Assembly: GCF_003721515.1 (NCBI RefSeq)
Contig: NZ_RJJD01000015.1
Coordinates: 38,258-102,257, forward strand
Source: Rufibacter latericius
Lineage (GTDB): Bacteria > Bacteroidota > Bacteroidia > Cytophagales > Hymenobacteraceae
Reading direction: 5' to 3'
DNA length: 64,000 nt
Below are positions 17,372 through 26,633 of this stretch, in pieces. The notes below the pieces were generated by a model. That model was not told where the DNA came from. It ran no database searches and saw only the letters and a program-made list of their open reading frames with translations. Within the stretch, counting starts at the first letter, position 1; each line of letters starts with the position of its first letter. A program made the translations under genes and the position numbers.

Positions 17372-18523
17372 CTACCTGCGCCACCCTAACCTAAGGGCCG
17401 CCCAAAGAAAGGTTTTCTGGTCCACGGCATTCATAATCCGGAGGTCTTCTAACAGAGAGGTCTCTTCGTTCAGGAACTTGAGGATGAGGCTGGCGGGCAG
17501 TTTGCTGAACATGTCATGGAAAACCTCCCAGGGTTCCTGCTTTTTCTCCAGCAACACCCGCAGGAACACGCTATCATAAAAAGCGAATTTATCAATGGCT
17601 TTCGCGGAGCCCTCTAATGGTTCTCTCCCCTTTGCGAGATTCCGGGCGATGGCTGCGCACTGCCGCTGGATAAAGCTGAAGGTGTAGCCCGTGGAGGCTT
17701 TGGTGGCGCCGCCCGCCGTCCCGATGTTGATGACCTGCTCGCTTATGCCCTTGGAGAAAGGCGCATCGGTCATGGGAATGATCCCGAATTCTTCGTGGGT
17801 GATCTCGTACTGGGTGAGCTGCAGGAAGTCGCGGAGGTAGGCTCTCAGTTCAAGGTCATATTCTTCCTGCGGCAACGCCGATTCAGAGAAACCGGTGTAC
17901 TCCACCAGCGCCTCGTGCGCGTTGACAGGCAAGACGTACATAAACCGACAGTCTTGGTGCTGCGCTACCCTGAAATCCATGAGCGTGGGTTCCTCGGGTT
18001 TAAAGACCGCCGAGGCCGTTTTGATGAAAATGCCCTTAAAATGCTGCACCAGGTAATGCTTCTTCGGCAGTTTGGGAATCTGGAAGAGCACGCTGTTGAA
18101 AACGTAATCTGCCTGGTATTCCGCTTTTTTGCCTTTGAGGATTCCGTTCGCTTCCAACGACACAATCTCGTCTTGCCGGAACTCCACGTTAGGAAACCGC
18201 TCCACCAAACTTAAACAATACTGATAGAACGAAAGGCTGTCCAGCATTTTGTACCGGTACGGGCTGATGTCCAGCAAAGCCGAGAAATGGGGGGAATGGA
18301 AATGCAGCTTAGACCATTTGCTTTTGAGGCAGCTCTCGAAGGGACTTTCGTCCGTTTCCCAGAAGCACCAGGTGCGGTCATTGGTTTGTTTCAGGTCGCG
18401 GTCCAGCAGCAGAATGCGTTTATTTTGCAGGCTTTCATGGCCCAACATGTGACAAACCAGGCTCAAGCCGGCTGCTCCAGCCCCCGCAATGATGTAATCG
18501 TAGGTGAGGGCTTTATCGGGCAT
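17372..18523 (-). CDS. crtY: Lycopene cyclase family protein (CrtY type)
   Basis: 383 residues from the ATG at 18523. The N-terminal Rossmann dinucleotide site DYIIAGAGAAGLSL is followed by DRDLKQTNDRTWCFWE, a signature of CrtY-type flavoprotein cyclases, and GGATKASTGYTF in the C-terminal third. The enzyme closes beta-ionone rings on lycopene-type carotenoids at the membrane. Its start overlaps the upstream cruF stop by 11 bp (TATGCCCGATAA), indicating translational coupling. Together they point to a monocyclic carotenoid such as flexixanthin; the end product is inferred. Confidence 0.9.
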   Translation of the reverse strand: MPDKALTYDYIIAGAGAAGLSLVCHMLGHESLQNKRILLLDRDLKQTNDRTWCFWETDESPFESCLKSKWSKLHFHSPHFSALLDISPYRYKMLDSLSFYQYCLSLVERFPNVEFRQDEIVSLEANGILKGKKAEYQADYVFNSVLFQIPKLPKKHYLVQHFKGIFIKTASAVFKPEEPTLMDFRVAQHQDCRFMYVLPVNAHEALVEYTGFSESALPQEEYDLELRAYLRDFLQLTQYEITHEEFGIIPMTDAPFSKGISEQVINIGTAGGATKASTGYTFSFIQRQCAAIARNLAKGREPLEGSAKAIDKFAFYDSVFLRVLLEKKQEPWEVFHDMFSKLPASLILKFLNEETSLLEDLRIMNAVDQKTFLWAALRLGWRR

Positions 18524-19178
18524 ACACCAATTCCGCCAGGTTGAGCAACAGGAAAAAAACGAACTGCACCAGCAGGAAATAAGGCGCAAACAGGTTTCTA
18601 GAATTCTTCAGCAAAGGAATGAGCACCAACGCGAACAGGAAACTGAAGCCGTACCAAGCCAGGTAGTTTTGCAAGGGCGGTGTGTGGTTGTCCCAGTACC
18701 AGAAATCGAAGGTCTCACAGACCTGCTCAATCAGAAAATCTATGCTCACCGGAATGGCCGCCGCCACCGCTGCCTTTTCTAAATAAGACTTCTTCCATTG
18801 GTTCACCACTGCCACCGCTGCAAAACAAAGGGCGGCCCAGTTCATGCCAATCACCAGCGGCACCGCCATGAATTTTGGCCCGAAGGCCTCGCCGTAGTGG
18901 TAGGCGCCAAACACCTTCCCCGTCGCTACGCCAATGATCTCGGCCGTTAGTCCTACCAGAAACACGGCTACCGCACCTACGACCATCTTTACCGTGAGCC
19001 CCTGGTGGTTCCAGAGCAGCAATCCGGTGGCCAGGATCAGGTTCAGCGGCGTGTTGCTCAGAAACCAATCCCGGAAAGGCGTATAGAACCCAATGAGCCC
19101 GCACACGTGGAACAGGCAGATAACACCCACGGAGAGCTGGAGTTTGTTGATGGAAAGAGGAGCGGTGAGTTCCTTCAT
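18513..19178 (-). CDS. cruF: Carotenoid hydratase CruF-like membrane protein
   Basis: 221 residues with about seven membrane spans. It matches the CruF / carotenoid 1,2-hydratase family (DUF422), with GVATGKVFGAYHYGEAFGPKFMAVPLVIGMNW and IDFLIEQVCETFDFWYW as recognisable conserved blocks. The family hydrates the acyclic psi end group of gamma-carotene-type carotenoids. It is first of a two-gene operon with crtY. The remaining pathway genes (crtB, crtI and others) are not in this window. Confidence 0.85.
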   Translation of the reverse strand: MKELTAPLSINKLQLSVGVICLFHVCGLIGFYTPFRDWFLSNTPLNLILATGLLLWNHQGLTVKMVVGAVAVFLVGLTAEIIGVATGKVFGAYHYGEAFGPKFMAVPLVIGMNWAALCFAAVAVVNQWKKSYLEKAAVAAAIPVSIDFLIEQVCETFDFWYWDNHTPPLQNYLAWYGFSFLFALVLIPLLKNSRNLFAPYFLLVQFVFFLLLNLAELVYAR

Positions 19179-19402
19179 TCAGATCTGGACTTGGTTTGAA
19201 GTTGGCACAAAAGCGGCTATACGCTACATCGGCAATATAGTCAACCAGAATGAGAAGGAATTGTTGTAGAAAGATTTTCTAGGGCAAGATTAGAATCTAC
19301 CGTTTTAAACCCGTTTCCTAAAAAATTAAGTCAAATAAGGACTTATAGTTAAGCTGTAAATCTGATGATCATGGGGAAAAATCGCTTCAATTTATAAATG
19401 CT

Positions 19403-19588
19403 TTAAAAAGCAGAAATCATCATAAATAAGCCAAATGTCAATGAAAGAATTATACCAAAGATCATTTTGATATTTCCTGTGTATAGCCAATCACCGTTCT
19501 TGATTTTAAAATAAGTTGCCTTGATCAAGATCAATAAAAAACCCGTGAGGAATAAGGCCATACCCAAGATAAATTTAACCCAATCCAT
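19403..19588 (-). CDS. Small two-span membrane protein, 61 aa
   Basis: Two hydrophobic helices (WVKFILGMALFLTGFLLILIKA and MIFGIILSLTFGLFMMISAF) are separated by a basic loop KIKNGDWLYTGNIK. No family is recognised. It stands alone in an AT-rich gap and has its own ATG after an AT-rich leader. It may be a genuine small membrane protein, but evidence is limited to composition. Confidence 0.45.
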   Translation of the reverse strand: MDWVKFILGMALFLTGFLLILIKATYFKIKNGDWLYTGNIKMIFGIILSLTFGLFMMISAF

Positions 19589-19707
19589 ATTAAATTTTAA
19601 AGAATAAAAGGCCTACTTACCTGTTTAGAGACAGTAAATTAAACACATTTATGCCTTGCCTTAAAATAGACAACATACCATATTTTACAATGCACTTCTA
19701 AACTTAT

Positions 19708-19742
19708 AAAGCCCTATGAACATAAACAGCTCATAGGGCTTA
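19708..19742 (-). terminator. Putative terminator of the DUF5694-like gene
   Basis: AAGCCCTATGA pairs with TCATAGGGCTT across an 11-base loop, 129 bp past the stop. TTTATAAG follows on the minus strand, a short imperfect T-tract. Confidence 0.5.
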
Positions 19743-19870
19743 AACTTAATACTTCATTTCCAAACCAACTTTTCAAGAACAACCTCTAAACAGCTCCACA
19801 TCTACTGATTTAGCACCGCTCGGCGTAGTTGTCTTCCTAATTTCACCAAAACCTGCTTTGCTGATGAGTG

Positions 19871-20974
19871 CTACTTGGTTTGCATGCTGGTAAGGCTGGT
19901 AGGTTCTGGGAGGTCATTGTAGTACAGCAACTTTACGGTGGGGTAAGTGGCCAGAATATCATTCATGATTTTGCGGTGCGAGGCACCCACGGCTACTATT
20001 ACCCGCTTTGCTTTATGTGCCCGTGCTAGGCTTACCAAGTTCTGGCACATGCCCTCGTTGCGGAGCTGCCAAAAATGGTACATGTCTTTGATGGCCTGGG
20101 TGGGAAAGCCGGGCAGGTCATACAAGATTGAGCCTCCGTAGAAGTTGTAGGCTGCATCCATTTGGGCGTAGGTCTCTGAGTTGTTGATTTGGTAGCTGGT
20201 CATCTTGCTTTCCTTAATCTTCTGCCCCATCTCGGCGTAGAAGCGGTCACGGGTTTTCACCACCAAGGCTGCCGGCGAGGTGGAATCCTGTTTGGCGGTG
20301 GCTTCCATGGCCTCAATGGCCACTTTGGCCTTGTACCAGGCTTCGCTCCAAACGTCGTCGTATTTTTGGCAGTCCATGGGGTAGATACGAGGCATTCCCA
20401 GTTCATACACCAGCGGGAAGATAATCTGGTGGTACTCCGTTTTAGGTCTTATCAGTTTAAGCGCTATCAAAGTGTCTACACTCAGGAACGCCTTCTCAAA
20501 TACGTTTCTCTCCCCTTCGCCAAACTTAGACGCCATCTTGTTCTGCAGTACCCAAAGTTGGTACTCGGCGTTGCCGCGGTCAAAGTTCAGGACATGGTGC
20601 TGGGCTAAGGTCATCCTGGCCTGGTGCAGAAACTGGAAACGAGCCAGCGCTTCTTCGGTCTGTTTTATTTTACGGGGCAGCATAGCAGGTTTCACGGGTT
20701 TGCTGCGCTGCGCGATGAAGTCGTGCTTGGGTTTGAACCCTACCGCGTTGTAGCTGTCAGGAGGCAGTGCTTTCAGGTCTGCGGGGGAAAGGTATTCGCC
20801 GAAGACCATGTCGGGTTGAAGGGCTTTCAGTTTCCCGATGATCTTGCTGTAATCACCGGGGGTGTTCTGGTGGGAGGTGCCCAGCACCAGTATCTCCAGG
20901 GTGTCTGATTGGGCAGCCGCGCTCAGGGCAGATAAGAAGAACAGACACAGGAAAAGGCGTAGTTTTGAAAACAT
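19871..20974 (-). CDS. Secreted DUF5694-like protein
   Basis: 367 residues with a signal peptide (to about AAAQ). It opens with EILVLGTSHQNTPGDYSKIIGKLKALQPDMVFGEYL and ends with KRVIVAVGASHRKIMNDIL. The paired G-T/A-S-H motifs and the central acidic GEYL recall the TraB/GumN-like and DUF5694 proteins, which are thought to be metal-dependent hydrolase-like. Function is unproven. It probably acts in the periplasm. It lies on the same strand as the downstream small membrane protein but is separated from it by about 280 bp and a hairpin. Confidence 0.65.
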   Translation of the reverse strand: MFSKLRLFLCLFFLSALSAAAQSDTLEILVLGTSHQNTPGDYSKIIGKLKALQPDMVFGEYLSPADLKALPPDSYNAVGFKPKHDFIAQRSKPVKPAMLPRKIKQTEEALARFQFLHQARMTLAQHHVLNFDRGNAEYQLWVLQNKMASKFGEGERNVFEKAFLSVDTLIALKLIRPKTEYHQIIFPLVYELGMPRIYPMDCQKYDDVWSEAWYKAKVAIEAMEATAKQDSTSPAALVVKTRDRFYAEMGQKIKESKMTSYQINNSETYAQMDAAYNFYGGSILYDLPGFPTQAIKDMYHFWQLRNEGMCQNLVSLARAHKAKRVIVAVGASHRKIMNDILATYPTVKLLYYNDLPEPTSLTSMQTK

Positions 20975-21121
20975 GGCTATAAAACAGTTAGAAGTATAAA
21001 ATCACAATAAGGGTAGGAAAAGGAAATAAGCATCTGGTCCGGAGCCGATGCCCCCAGAAGGATTTTAAGAAAGTAGCGGTCTTTCTTATGCTATGAATAG
21101 TTGATGACGGCAGGAAGCAGA

Positions 21122-21865
21122 TTACAGCATCCGTCCTTCCGTGAGTTCCCGAATGCTCTCGCGGTAGCGCGTGCCAATGGGCACCTGCACCTGATTAATC
21201 ATCTCAATGTTGTTCCCCTGGATAACCTTGATAGCCGATTTCCGAATGATGTAGGACCGATTCACCCGCAGGAAATCTGAGGACAGCAACTCTTCCATTT
21301 TAGTCATAGTCATGTGCGTAATGATGACCTTGCCAGTTGTATGAACTTTGAGGTAGTCTTTCATGCCCTCCACCAAAAGCACCTGGTCTTGGGGTACGTT
21401 CAGGAACTTCTTATTTTCCTTGATCAGCAGCATGGGCTTGTCTGCGGTACTGGCTGATAGAGGAACAATTGGTTTCTCGACTTGCAGATGCTGGGCGTAC
21501 GCAATCTTCTCTTTCACCTTATGGACGGCCTTTACAAAGCGGTCAAAAGTGATGGGTTTCAACAGGAAATCTGCCACGTCATGGTCAAAGCCTTGCACGG
21601 CATATTCAGAGTAGGCGGTGGTGAGTATAACGTGCGGTTTAAGGCCGTTGAATGTGTTCAGGTATTCCAGGCCAGTCATCTCGGGCATGTTCACATCCAG
21701 AAACAACAGTTGGGGACGGGAACCGGTGGCTCCTTCCAGTGCTTGCAGGGCATTGTCATAGACGGCCACCAGATCAAGGTAGCCCAGCCGCCCTACGTAC
21801 TTCCTGAGTAGTTCCTGCCCAAGGGGCTCATCGTCAATGATCACGCACGCAATTCTTTCTTCCAT
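21122..21865 (-). CDS. LytTR-family response regulator
   Basis: 247 residues from the ATG at 21865 (MEERIACVIIDDEPLGQELL). The receiver domain has the acidic pocket IIDDE, the phospho-acceptor Asp in LLFLDVNMPEMTG and the Lys in LLKPITF. A LytTR DNA-binding domain occupies the last 100 residues (FLRVNRSYIIRKSAIKVIQGNNIEM). It starts 1 bp after the histidine kinase stop, so the two form a coupled operon. The target genes cannot be told from the sequence. Confidence 0.93.
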   Translation of the reverse strand: MEERIACVIIDDEPLGQELLRKYVGRLGYLDLVAVYDNALQALEGATGSRPQLLFLDVNMPEMTGLEYLNTFNGLKPHVILTTAYSEYAVQGFDHDVADFLLKPITFDRFVKAVHKVKEKIAYAQHLQVEKPIVPLSASTADKPMLLIKENKKFLNVPQDQVLLVEGMKDYLKVHTTGKVIITHMTMTKMEELLSSDFLRVNRSYIIRKSAIKVIQGNNIEMINQVQVPIGTRYRESIRELTEGRML

Positions 21866-21866
21866 T

Positions 21867-23048
21867 TCACCAGATTTTAAGCAGAACACTGAATTCTTCC
21901 TCGGCCTGCCGGATGTCCAGGGAATGCCTGCCGGGATACAGCAAATCAAGGCGACGGCGCGTATTGGCCATGCCGATTCCTTCAGAAGTGGCCCGGGTTT
22001 TACCGGATGGCAGCGTGTTGCGCACCTCAAAGCAAAACATCTGTTCTGGGTTGCGATAGGCCTTGATGGTCACACAGGATTGGTTCACATACTTGCCCAC
22101 GCCGTGTTTTATGGCGTTTTCCACAAAAGTGAGCAATAAAAGCGGCGGAATAAGCTGGTGTCCCACTTGCGCTGGAATATCCCATTGGATGACCAGCCGC
22201 CGGCTATGCCGTACTTTCTGAATATCCAGATAATTCCGGATGGTCTCCAGTTCTTTTTCTACCGGCACCTCCAGGGTATTGGCATCATACAAGGCAAACC
22301 GCATGATGTTGGAAAGGGAATAAATCACCGAAGCAGCCGTCTGGTCTTTGTCTTCCACCAAAGCATACACACTGTTGAGCGTGTTAAAGAGAAAGTGCGG
22401 ATTGATCTGTGACCGCAGGAAATCCAGTTCCAGCTTCAGGTTATCTTTTTCCAGGGTCATGCTTCTGTATCTTGATTGAAAAACCACCCGCAATCCTTTG
22501 GCCAGCAGCGGCACCAGTACTCCCAAGAATAGTTGCTGCACATGGAAGTAAAACACGTCTGGGTTCTGCAGAAAGGTCCATCGGCCCGCCGTGGATACAC
22601 TCTTGGCCAGGATCTTCACATACCCCGGAACCTCTGGATAGGTAGCACTCAGATACGTATAAGTGGCGTGCATTGCCAAGCCATAAACCACGTAGGCTCC
22701 TGTGAAAAGCAACACCACCGCCCCTGCTTTGGGCAGCCCGGCCATCTTTTTGCCCATGAGGTAAGAGAACGCATAAAAGAAAGCCATGGAGAAAGCCATT
22801 TTCCCGGTGGCCACCAGCAGCGTCATCTTCGGATAAGCTTCGCCCAATACCCAATTGGCCTGCTGAACAAACCACCAGGAAGCCATCGCCCAGAAAACTA
22901 CGTGTAGCATTATCCTGGCACGTTGGTTTGTATTGGTACCCGCTAACAGAGCCGCTAAACGGAGGGGAAGTGTTTCCTGCTTTTCCTTTTCTGATGCCTC
23001 GGTTAGCAGTGTATGCGCAGCATTCAAGGGCAAGGCCTCCCCTTCCAT
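21867..23048 (-). CDS. LytS-like sensor histidine kinase (His_kinase family)
   Basis: 393 residues from the ATG at 23048, chosen because GAGGTGAAAA precedes it; an ATG at 23192 would add 48 basic residues. Four predicted membrane helices (about 50-170) carry the sensor. The kinase core shows FLRSQINPHFLFNTLNSVYAL (phospho-acceptor His) and PPLLLLTFVENAIKHG (N box), then GIGMANTRRRLDLLY (G box). It has the short ATPase typical of LytS/YehU kinases and phosphorylates the adjacent LytTR regulator. The signal sensed is unknown. Confidence 0.9.
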   Translation of the reverse strand: MEGEALPLNAAHTLLTEASEKEKQETLPLRLAALLAGTNTNQRARIMLHVVFWAMASWWFVQQANWVLGEAYPKMTLLVATGKMAFSMAFFYAFSYLMGKKMAGLPKAGAVVLLFTGAYVVYGLAMHATYTYLSATYPEVPGYVKILAKSVSTAGRWTFLQNPDVFYFHVQQLFLGVLVPLLAKGLRVVFQSRYRSMTLEKDNLKLELDFLRSQINPHFLFNTLNSVYALVEDKDQTAASVIYSLSNIMRFALYDANTLEVPVEKELETIRNYLDIQKVRHSRRLVIQWDIPAQVGHQLIPPLLLLTFVENAIKHGVGKYVNQSCVTIKAYRNPEQMFCFEVRNTLPSGKTRATSEGIGMANTRRRLDLLYPGRHSLDIRQAEEEFSVLLKIW

Positions 23049-23191
23049 GCTTGGTGTTTTCACCTCAACGTTTTCTTTCCTGTCTGCTTTGAGAGACCTG
23101 TACACTTCCCGTTTTCTTTGTGTTTTAAAGGATTTATGCCCTAAGTAAACCGATAAAACCGGGTGCAGGAAATTTATTCGACCAATGTCCA

Positions 23192-23220
23192 AGCTTTTTG
23201 GACGTTTAGACCAAAAAGCT
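23192..23220. repeat. Inverted repeat upstream of the histidine kinase
   Basis: AGCTTTTTGG (23192-23201) pairs with CCAAAAAGCT (23211-23220) across 9 bases. It lies about 145 bp upstream of the preferred kinase start and could be an operator; a longer kinase start would place it at the first codon. Confidence 0.5.
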
Positions 23221-23277
23221 GCTTTGTTAGGCTCAAGGTCTTACGCTTTGGTACATGCTCATAAAAAAGCCCTGTAA

Positions 23278-23299
23278 AGTCTTGAAACCTTACAGGGCT
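23278..23299 (-). terminator. Terminator of uvrA
   Basis: AGCCCTGTAA / TTACAGGGCT stem. On the minus strand the hairpin is followed by TTTTTTAT. Confidence 0.8.
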
Positions 23300-23314
23300 A
23301 AATCATCAACTATT

Positions 23315-23351
23315 GTTTTTAGGCCCTTTTTATCAAAACAGCACCTAAAAA
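23315..23351. repeat. Dispersed palindrome, copy 9 (after uvrA)
   Basis: GTTTTTAGGCCCTTTTT, ATC centre, AAAACAGCACCTAAAAA. It starts 3 bp after the uvrA stop and precedes the uvrA terminator. Confidence 0.7.
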
Positions 23352-23354
23352 GAT

Positions 23355-26171
23355 TTATAACTTTGGCTTCAGGTATTTGGCGGTGTGGTTGTCTTCCTGT
23401 TTCACCAAATCCTCCGGGGTGCCTTCAAACAGCAGGTGACCACCATTGGTACCGCCCTCGGGGCCGAGGTCAATGATCCAGTCGGCGCACTTGATGATGT
23501 CCATGTTGTGCTCAATCACCAACACCGTGTTGCCATTTTCCACCAGGGCATTCAGGGCCGTTAACAGCTTGCTGATGTCATGGAAGTGGAGACCGGTGCT
23601 GGGCTCATCAAAAATGAACAGGATGTTGCCGTTGTGCGGTGTGGCGCCTTTTGTCAGGAAGGAAGCCAGTTTAACGCGCTGCGCCTCACCACCAGATAAC
23701 GTATTGCTGGACTGCCCCAACCGGATGTACCCCAAGCCCACATCTTGCAGCGGCTTCAGTTTCTCCAGAATCTTAGGCTGATCTTTGAAGAAAATCAAGC
23801 TGTCATCAATGGTCATATCCAGAACTTCGGAAATGTTTTTCTTGTGGTACTGAATGTCCAGAATGTCTTGTTTGAATTTCTGTCCACCGCAGGCCTCACA
23901 GGTCAGGTAAATATCAGCCATGAACTGCATCTCAATCTTTACCTGACCTTCGCCCTGGCACACTTCGCATCGACCGCCTTCAATGTTGAAAGAGAAGTGC
24001 GACGGTTTGAACCCGCGGGCTTTCGCCAAAGGCTGGTCGGCGTACATGGTCCGGATGGCATCGTAGGCTTTCACGTAGGTCACCGGGTTGGAGCGCGAGG
24101 ACTTGCCAATAGGGTTCTGGTCCACAAACTCCACGTGGCTCACCTTGTTGATGTCGCCGGTGAGTTTGTCGAATTTACCCGTGGCATCAGCGTGGCCACC
24201 CAACGCTTTAATCAGCGATGGAGCCAGAATCTTCTTCACCAGCGTAGATTTACCGGAACCACTCACGCCTGTTACTACCGTCATCACGTCCAGCGGGAAC
24301 TTAGCCGATACGTTTTTGAGGTTGTTCTCGCGGGCCCCGTGCACCTCCACGCAGTTGCGCCACGGCCGGCGCTGCGTAGGCACGGGCACTTCCATGCGGC
24401 CGCTCAGGTAACGGCCGGTATAGGTATCGCTTTTCAGGAGTTCGTTGAAAGTACCCTGAAACATGAGGTTTCCGCCACCAGAACCCGCCTCCGGACCGAT
24501 GTCCAGCACCTGGTCAGCGACTTCCATCATGCCTTCCTCGTGCTCCACCACAATCACGGTATTTCCCATCTGCTGCAAGGTGCGGAGCACGCCAATCAGT
24601 TGGTCAGCGTCTTTGGGGTGCAACCCGATGCTGGGTTCATCCAGGATGTACATCGAACCCACCAGGGCGCTACCCAGCGAAGTTGCCAAGTTGATGCGTT
24701 GGCTCTCGCCTCCGGATAAAGTATTAGAAAGACGATTCAAAGTCAGGTAGCCCAGGCCCACGCGGGTAAGATAACTCAGACGATTGGTTACCTCAGTCAC
24801 CAGCCTATGGGCTACGGCCATATCATGCTCGCTAAGGCTTAGGTTCTGGAAGAAGTCCAGGGTCTTGGTCACGGGCATCAGCACCAGGTCGGTGATGCTT
24901 TTTCCGTCTACTTTCACATAACTGGCATCTTTCCGCAGGCGTGAGCCTTTGCAGTCCGGGCAGGCGGTGCGGCCACGGTAGCGGCTCAGCAGCACGCGGT
25001 ACTGGATTTTGTGCGTTTGCGCCGAGATGTGCTTGAAGAAATCGGTGAGGCCGCCGAAGTATTTGTTACCGGTCCAGAGCAATTCCTGCTCAGCCTCGGT
25101 GAGTTCGTTGTACGGGCGATGGATGGGAAAATCGAAGCGCACACCGTTTTTGAGCAAGGGCTGCAGCCACTCGTTCTGCTTCTCGGTGCGCCACGGCGCG
25201 ATGGCTCCTTCGTACACCGTCAGGCTTTTGTCTGGGATGACCAGGTCAGGGTCGATGCCCAAGACGCTGCCCCAGCCTTCGCAGGTCTGGCAGGCGCCGT
25301 ACGGGTTGTTAAAAGAGAAGAAGTTCACGTTGGGCTCCTCGAACACCATGCCGTCCAGCTCAAAGCGGTTGGAGAACACGCGGGTCTCGTCGCCGATTTG
25401 GATGTGGCACTCGTCATGACCTTCGTAGAAAGCGGTCTGCACCGAATCCGCGAGGCGCATCTGCAGACTTTCGTCTTCTTCGCCCTGCTTGATCACCGTA
25501 CGGTCAATCAAAATAGACACCGTGCCTTTGGGTTCTTTCTGGCCTTCGGCAATGAGTTCCTCAATAAAGGATACCTCACCGTTGTAGAGCACGCGGGAAT
25601 AGCCTTTTTGCAGGAGCAGGTCCAGTTCTTTGCTCAGTTTGCGGTCTTTGCTTTGGTGAAGCGGCGCCAGAATCATGATGCGGGTACCGTCCTCCAAAGT
25701 CATCAGGAAATCGACCACACTAGAAACGGTGTCTTTTTTCACTTCCTGCCCCGAAACGGGAGAAATGGTCTTCCCGATGCGGGCGTACAGCAACTTAAGA
25801 TAATCGTAAATCTCGGTGCTGGTGCCTACCGTGGAACGGTTGTTACGGATGCTCACCTTCTGCTCAATAGCAATGGCCGGACTGATGCCTCGGATGTAAT
25901 CCACATCAGGCTTATCCATGCGGCCCAGGAACTGGCGTGCGTAGGAGCTCAAGCTCTCCACGTACATGCGCTGCCCCTCGGCATAAAGCGTGTCAAAAGC
26001 CAGGGATGATTTACCGGAACCGGAAAGGCCGGTCACCACTATGAACTGGTTGCGCGGCAAGGCCACGCTTAAATTCTTTAAATTATGGACGCGGGCCCGT
26101 TTGATGATGATGTGCTCGCGGGCGTCCAGCGCGTCCAGGTCGGTATCTTGTTGGATGAGATCTTCTGTCAT
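23355..26171 (-). CDS. uvrA: Excinuclease ABC subunit A (UvrA)
   Basis: 938 residues, full length. Two ABC modules each have a Walker A (GLSGSGKSSLAF near residue 50; GVSGSGKSTLVK near 640) and an LSGGE signature. Zinc-finger cysteines are at CQTCEGWG, CPDCKGSR and CEVCQGEG with CEACGGQK. It is the DNA-damage recognition ATPase of nucleotide excision repair and loads UvrB. A TACCTTTG box lies about 85 bp upstream. The 3' end carries the stop-palindrome-terminator arrangement seen elsewhere in the window. Confidence 0.97.
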   Translation of the reverse strand: MTEDLIQQDTDLDALDAREHIIIKRARVHNLKNLSVALPRNQFIVVTGLSGSGKSSLAFDTLYAEGQRMYVESLSSYARQFLGRMDKPDVDYIRGISPAIAIEQKVSIRNNRSTVGTSTEIYDYLKLLYARIGKTISPVSGQEVKKDTVSSVVDFLMTLEDGTRIMILAPLHQSKDRKLSKELDLLLQKGYSRVLYNGEVSFIEELIAEGQKEPKGTVSILIDRTVIKQGEEDESLQMRLADSVQTAFYEGHDECHIQIGDETRVFSNRFELDGMVFEEPNVNFFSFNNPYGACQTCEGWGSVLGIDPDLVIPDKSLTVYEGAIAPWRTEKQNEWLQPLLKNGVRFDFPIHRPYNELTEAEQELLWTGNKYFGGLTDFFKHISAQTHKIQYRVLLSRYRGRTACPDCKGSRLRKDASYVKVDGKSITDLVLMPVTKTLDFFQNLSLSEHDMAVAHRLVTEVTNRLSYLTRVGLGYLTLNRLSNTLSGGESQRINLATSLGSALVGSMYILDEPSIGLHPKDADQLIGVLRTLQQMGNTVIVVEHEEGMMEVADQVLDIGPEAGSGGGNLMFQGTFNELLKSDTYTGRYLSGRMEVPVPTQRRPWRNCVEVHGARENNLKNVSAKFPLDVMTVVTGVSGSGKSTLVKKILAPSLIKALGGHADATGKFDKLTGDINKVSHVEFVDQNPIGKSSRSNPVTYVKAYDAIRTMYADQPLAKARGFKPSHFSFNIEGGRCEVCQGEGQVKIEMQFMADIYLTCEACGGQKFKQDILDIQYHKKNISEVLDMTIDDSLIFFKDQPKILEKLKPLQDVGLGYIRLGQSSNTLSGGEAQRVKLASFLTKGATPHNGNILFIFDEPSTGLHFHDISKLLTALNALVENGNTVLVIEHNMDIIKCADWIIDLGPEGGTNGGHLLFEGTPEDLVKQEDNHTAKYLKPKL

Positions 26172-26255
26172 ATGGAATTATAGCCTCTCTAGAACAACAA
26201 CCGCAGCAGAATAATTCTGTTTAGGCGGGTTTTAAACAAGCGGGAGGCCAAACCG

Positions 26256-26263
26256 CAAAGGTA
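26256..26263 (-). promoter_or_regulatory. Putative -7 box (TACCTTTG) of uvrA
   Basis: A perfect TAnnTTTG match on the minus strand about 85 bp upstream of uvrA. No clear -33 box is seen. Confidence 0.35.
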
Positions 26264-26302
26264 GGCATACGCATTGGTTTTTAGAAGGATGGAGGCATAG
26301 AT

Positions 26303-26339
26303 CGTTTCAGGGCTACTTTCTGAAAACCAGGCCTCAAAC
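26303..26339. repeat. Dispersed palindrome, copy 10
   Basis: CGTTTCAGGGCTACTTTC, TG centre, AAAACCAGGCCTCAAAC. It lies between the divergent uvrA and THX genes, one of few copies not next to a stop codon. Confidence 0.6.
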
Positions 26340-26449
26340 CCCTAAAGAAACTTGCGCTTATTTCACCTACTTTGTAACTTTCTCTTCCTGACTCTCGCAC
26401 AAGAGAACTTGTCACCCAATGTTTCAATCTATAACCAACTACATTCACC

Positions 26450-26578
26450 ATGGGAAAAGGAGATAAAAAAAGCAAAAAAGGCAAAATCAGCAAAGGTTCT
26501 TACGGTAACAGCCGCCCCCAAAAACCTAAAAACGAGGCTACCAAAGCCGCCAAGCTCACTGTAACCGGCAAAGCATAG
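26450..26578 (+). CDS. Small ribosomal subunit protein bTHX, 42 aa
   Basis: The product is MGKGDKKSKKGKISKGSYGN followed by SRPQKPKNEATKAA and so on. It is very basic and matches the THX family of the 30S subunit, first known from Thermus and common in Bacteroidota, where it sits in the head of the small subunit. The frame fits a 43-codon gene with a stop at 26576. A larger overlapping frame on the same strand (26352-26564) is rejected. A 19-bp terminator follows 12 bp after the stop. Confidence 0.92.
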   Translation: MGKGDKKSKKGKISKGSYGNSRPQKPKNEATKAAKLTVTGKA

Positions 26579-26590
26579 TCCATGACTACC

Positions 26591-26633
26591 AGCAGTGAGG
26601 CCCGCCAGAAAAAATCTGGCGGGCCTCACTGCT
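26591..26633 (+). terminator. Terminator of the THX gene
   Basis: A perfect 19-bp stem (AGCAGTGAGGCCCGCCAGA and its complement) with an AAAAA loop. The T-tract is short (TTT), but the stem is among the strongest in the window. Confidence 0.85.

Larger units (their letters stand above)
23049..23354 (-). other. Intergenic region between uvrA and the histidine kinase
   Basis: From right to left it contains a dispersed palindrome just after the uvrA stop, a conventional terminator, then an inverted repeat ahead of the kinase gene. No coding frame is convincing. Confidence 0.5.

Noticed and set aside
23745-26009. Two long plus-strand open frames (324 and 332 codons) opposite uvrA
   Set aside because: They are antisense to well-conserved UvrA domains and have no recognisable sequence features.
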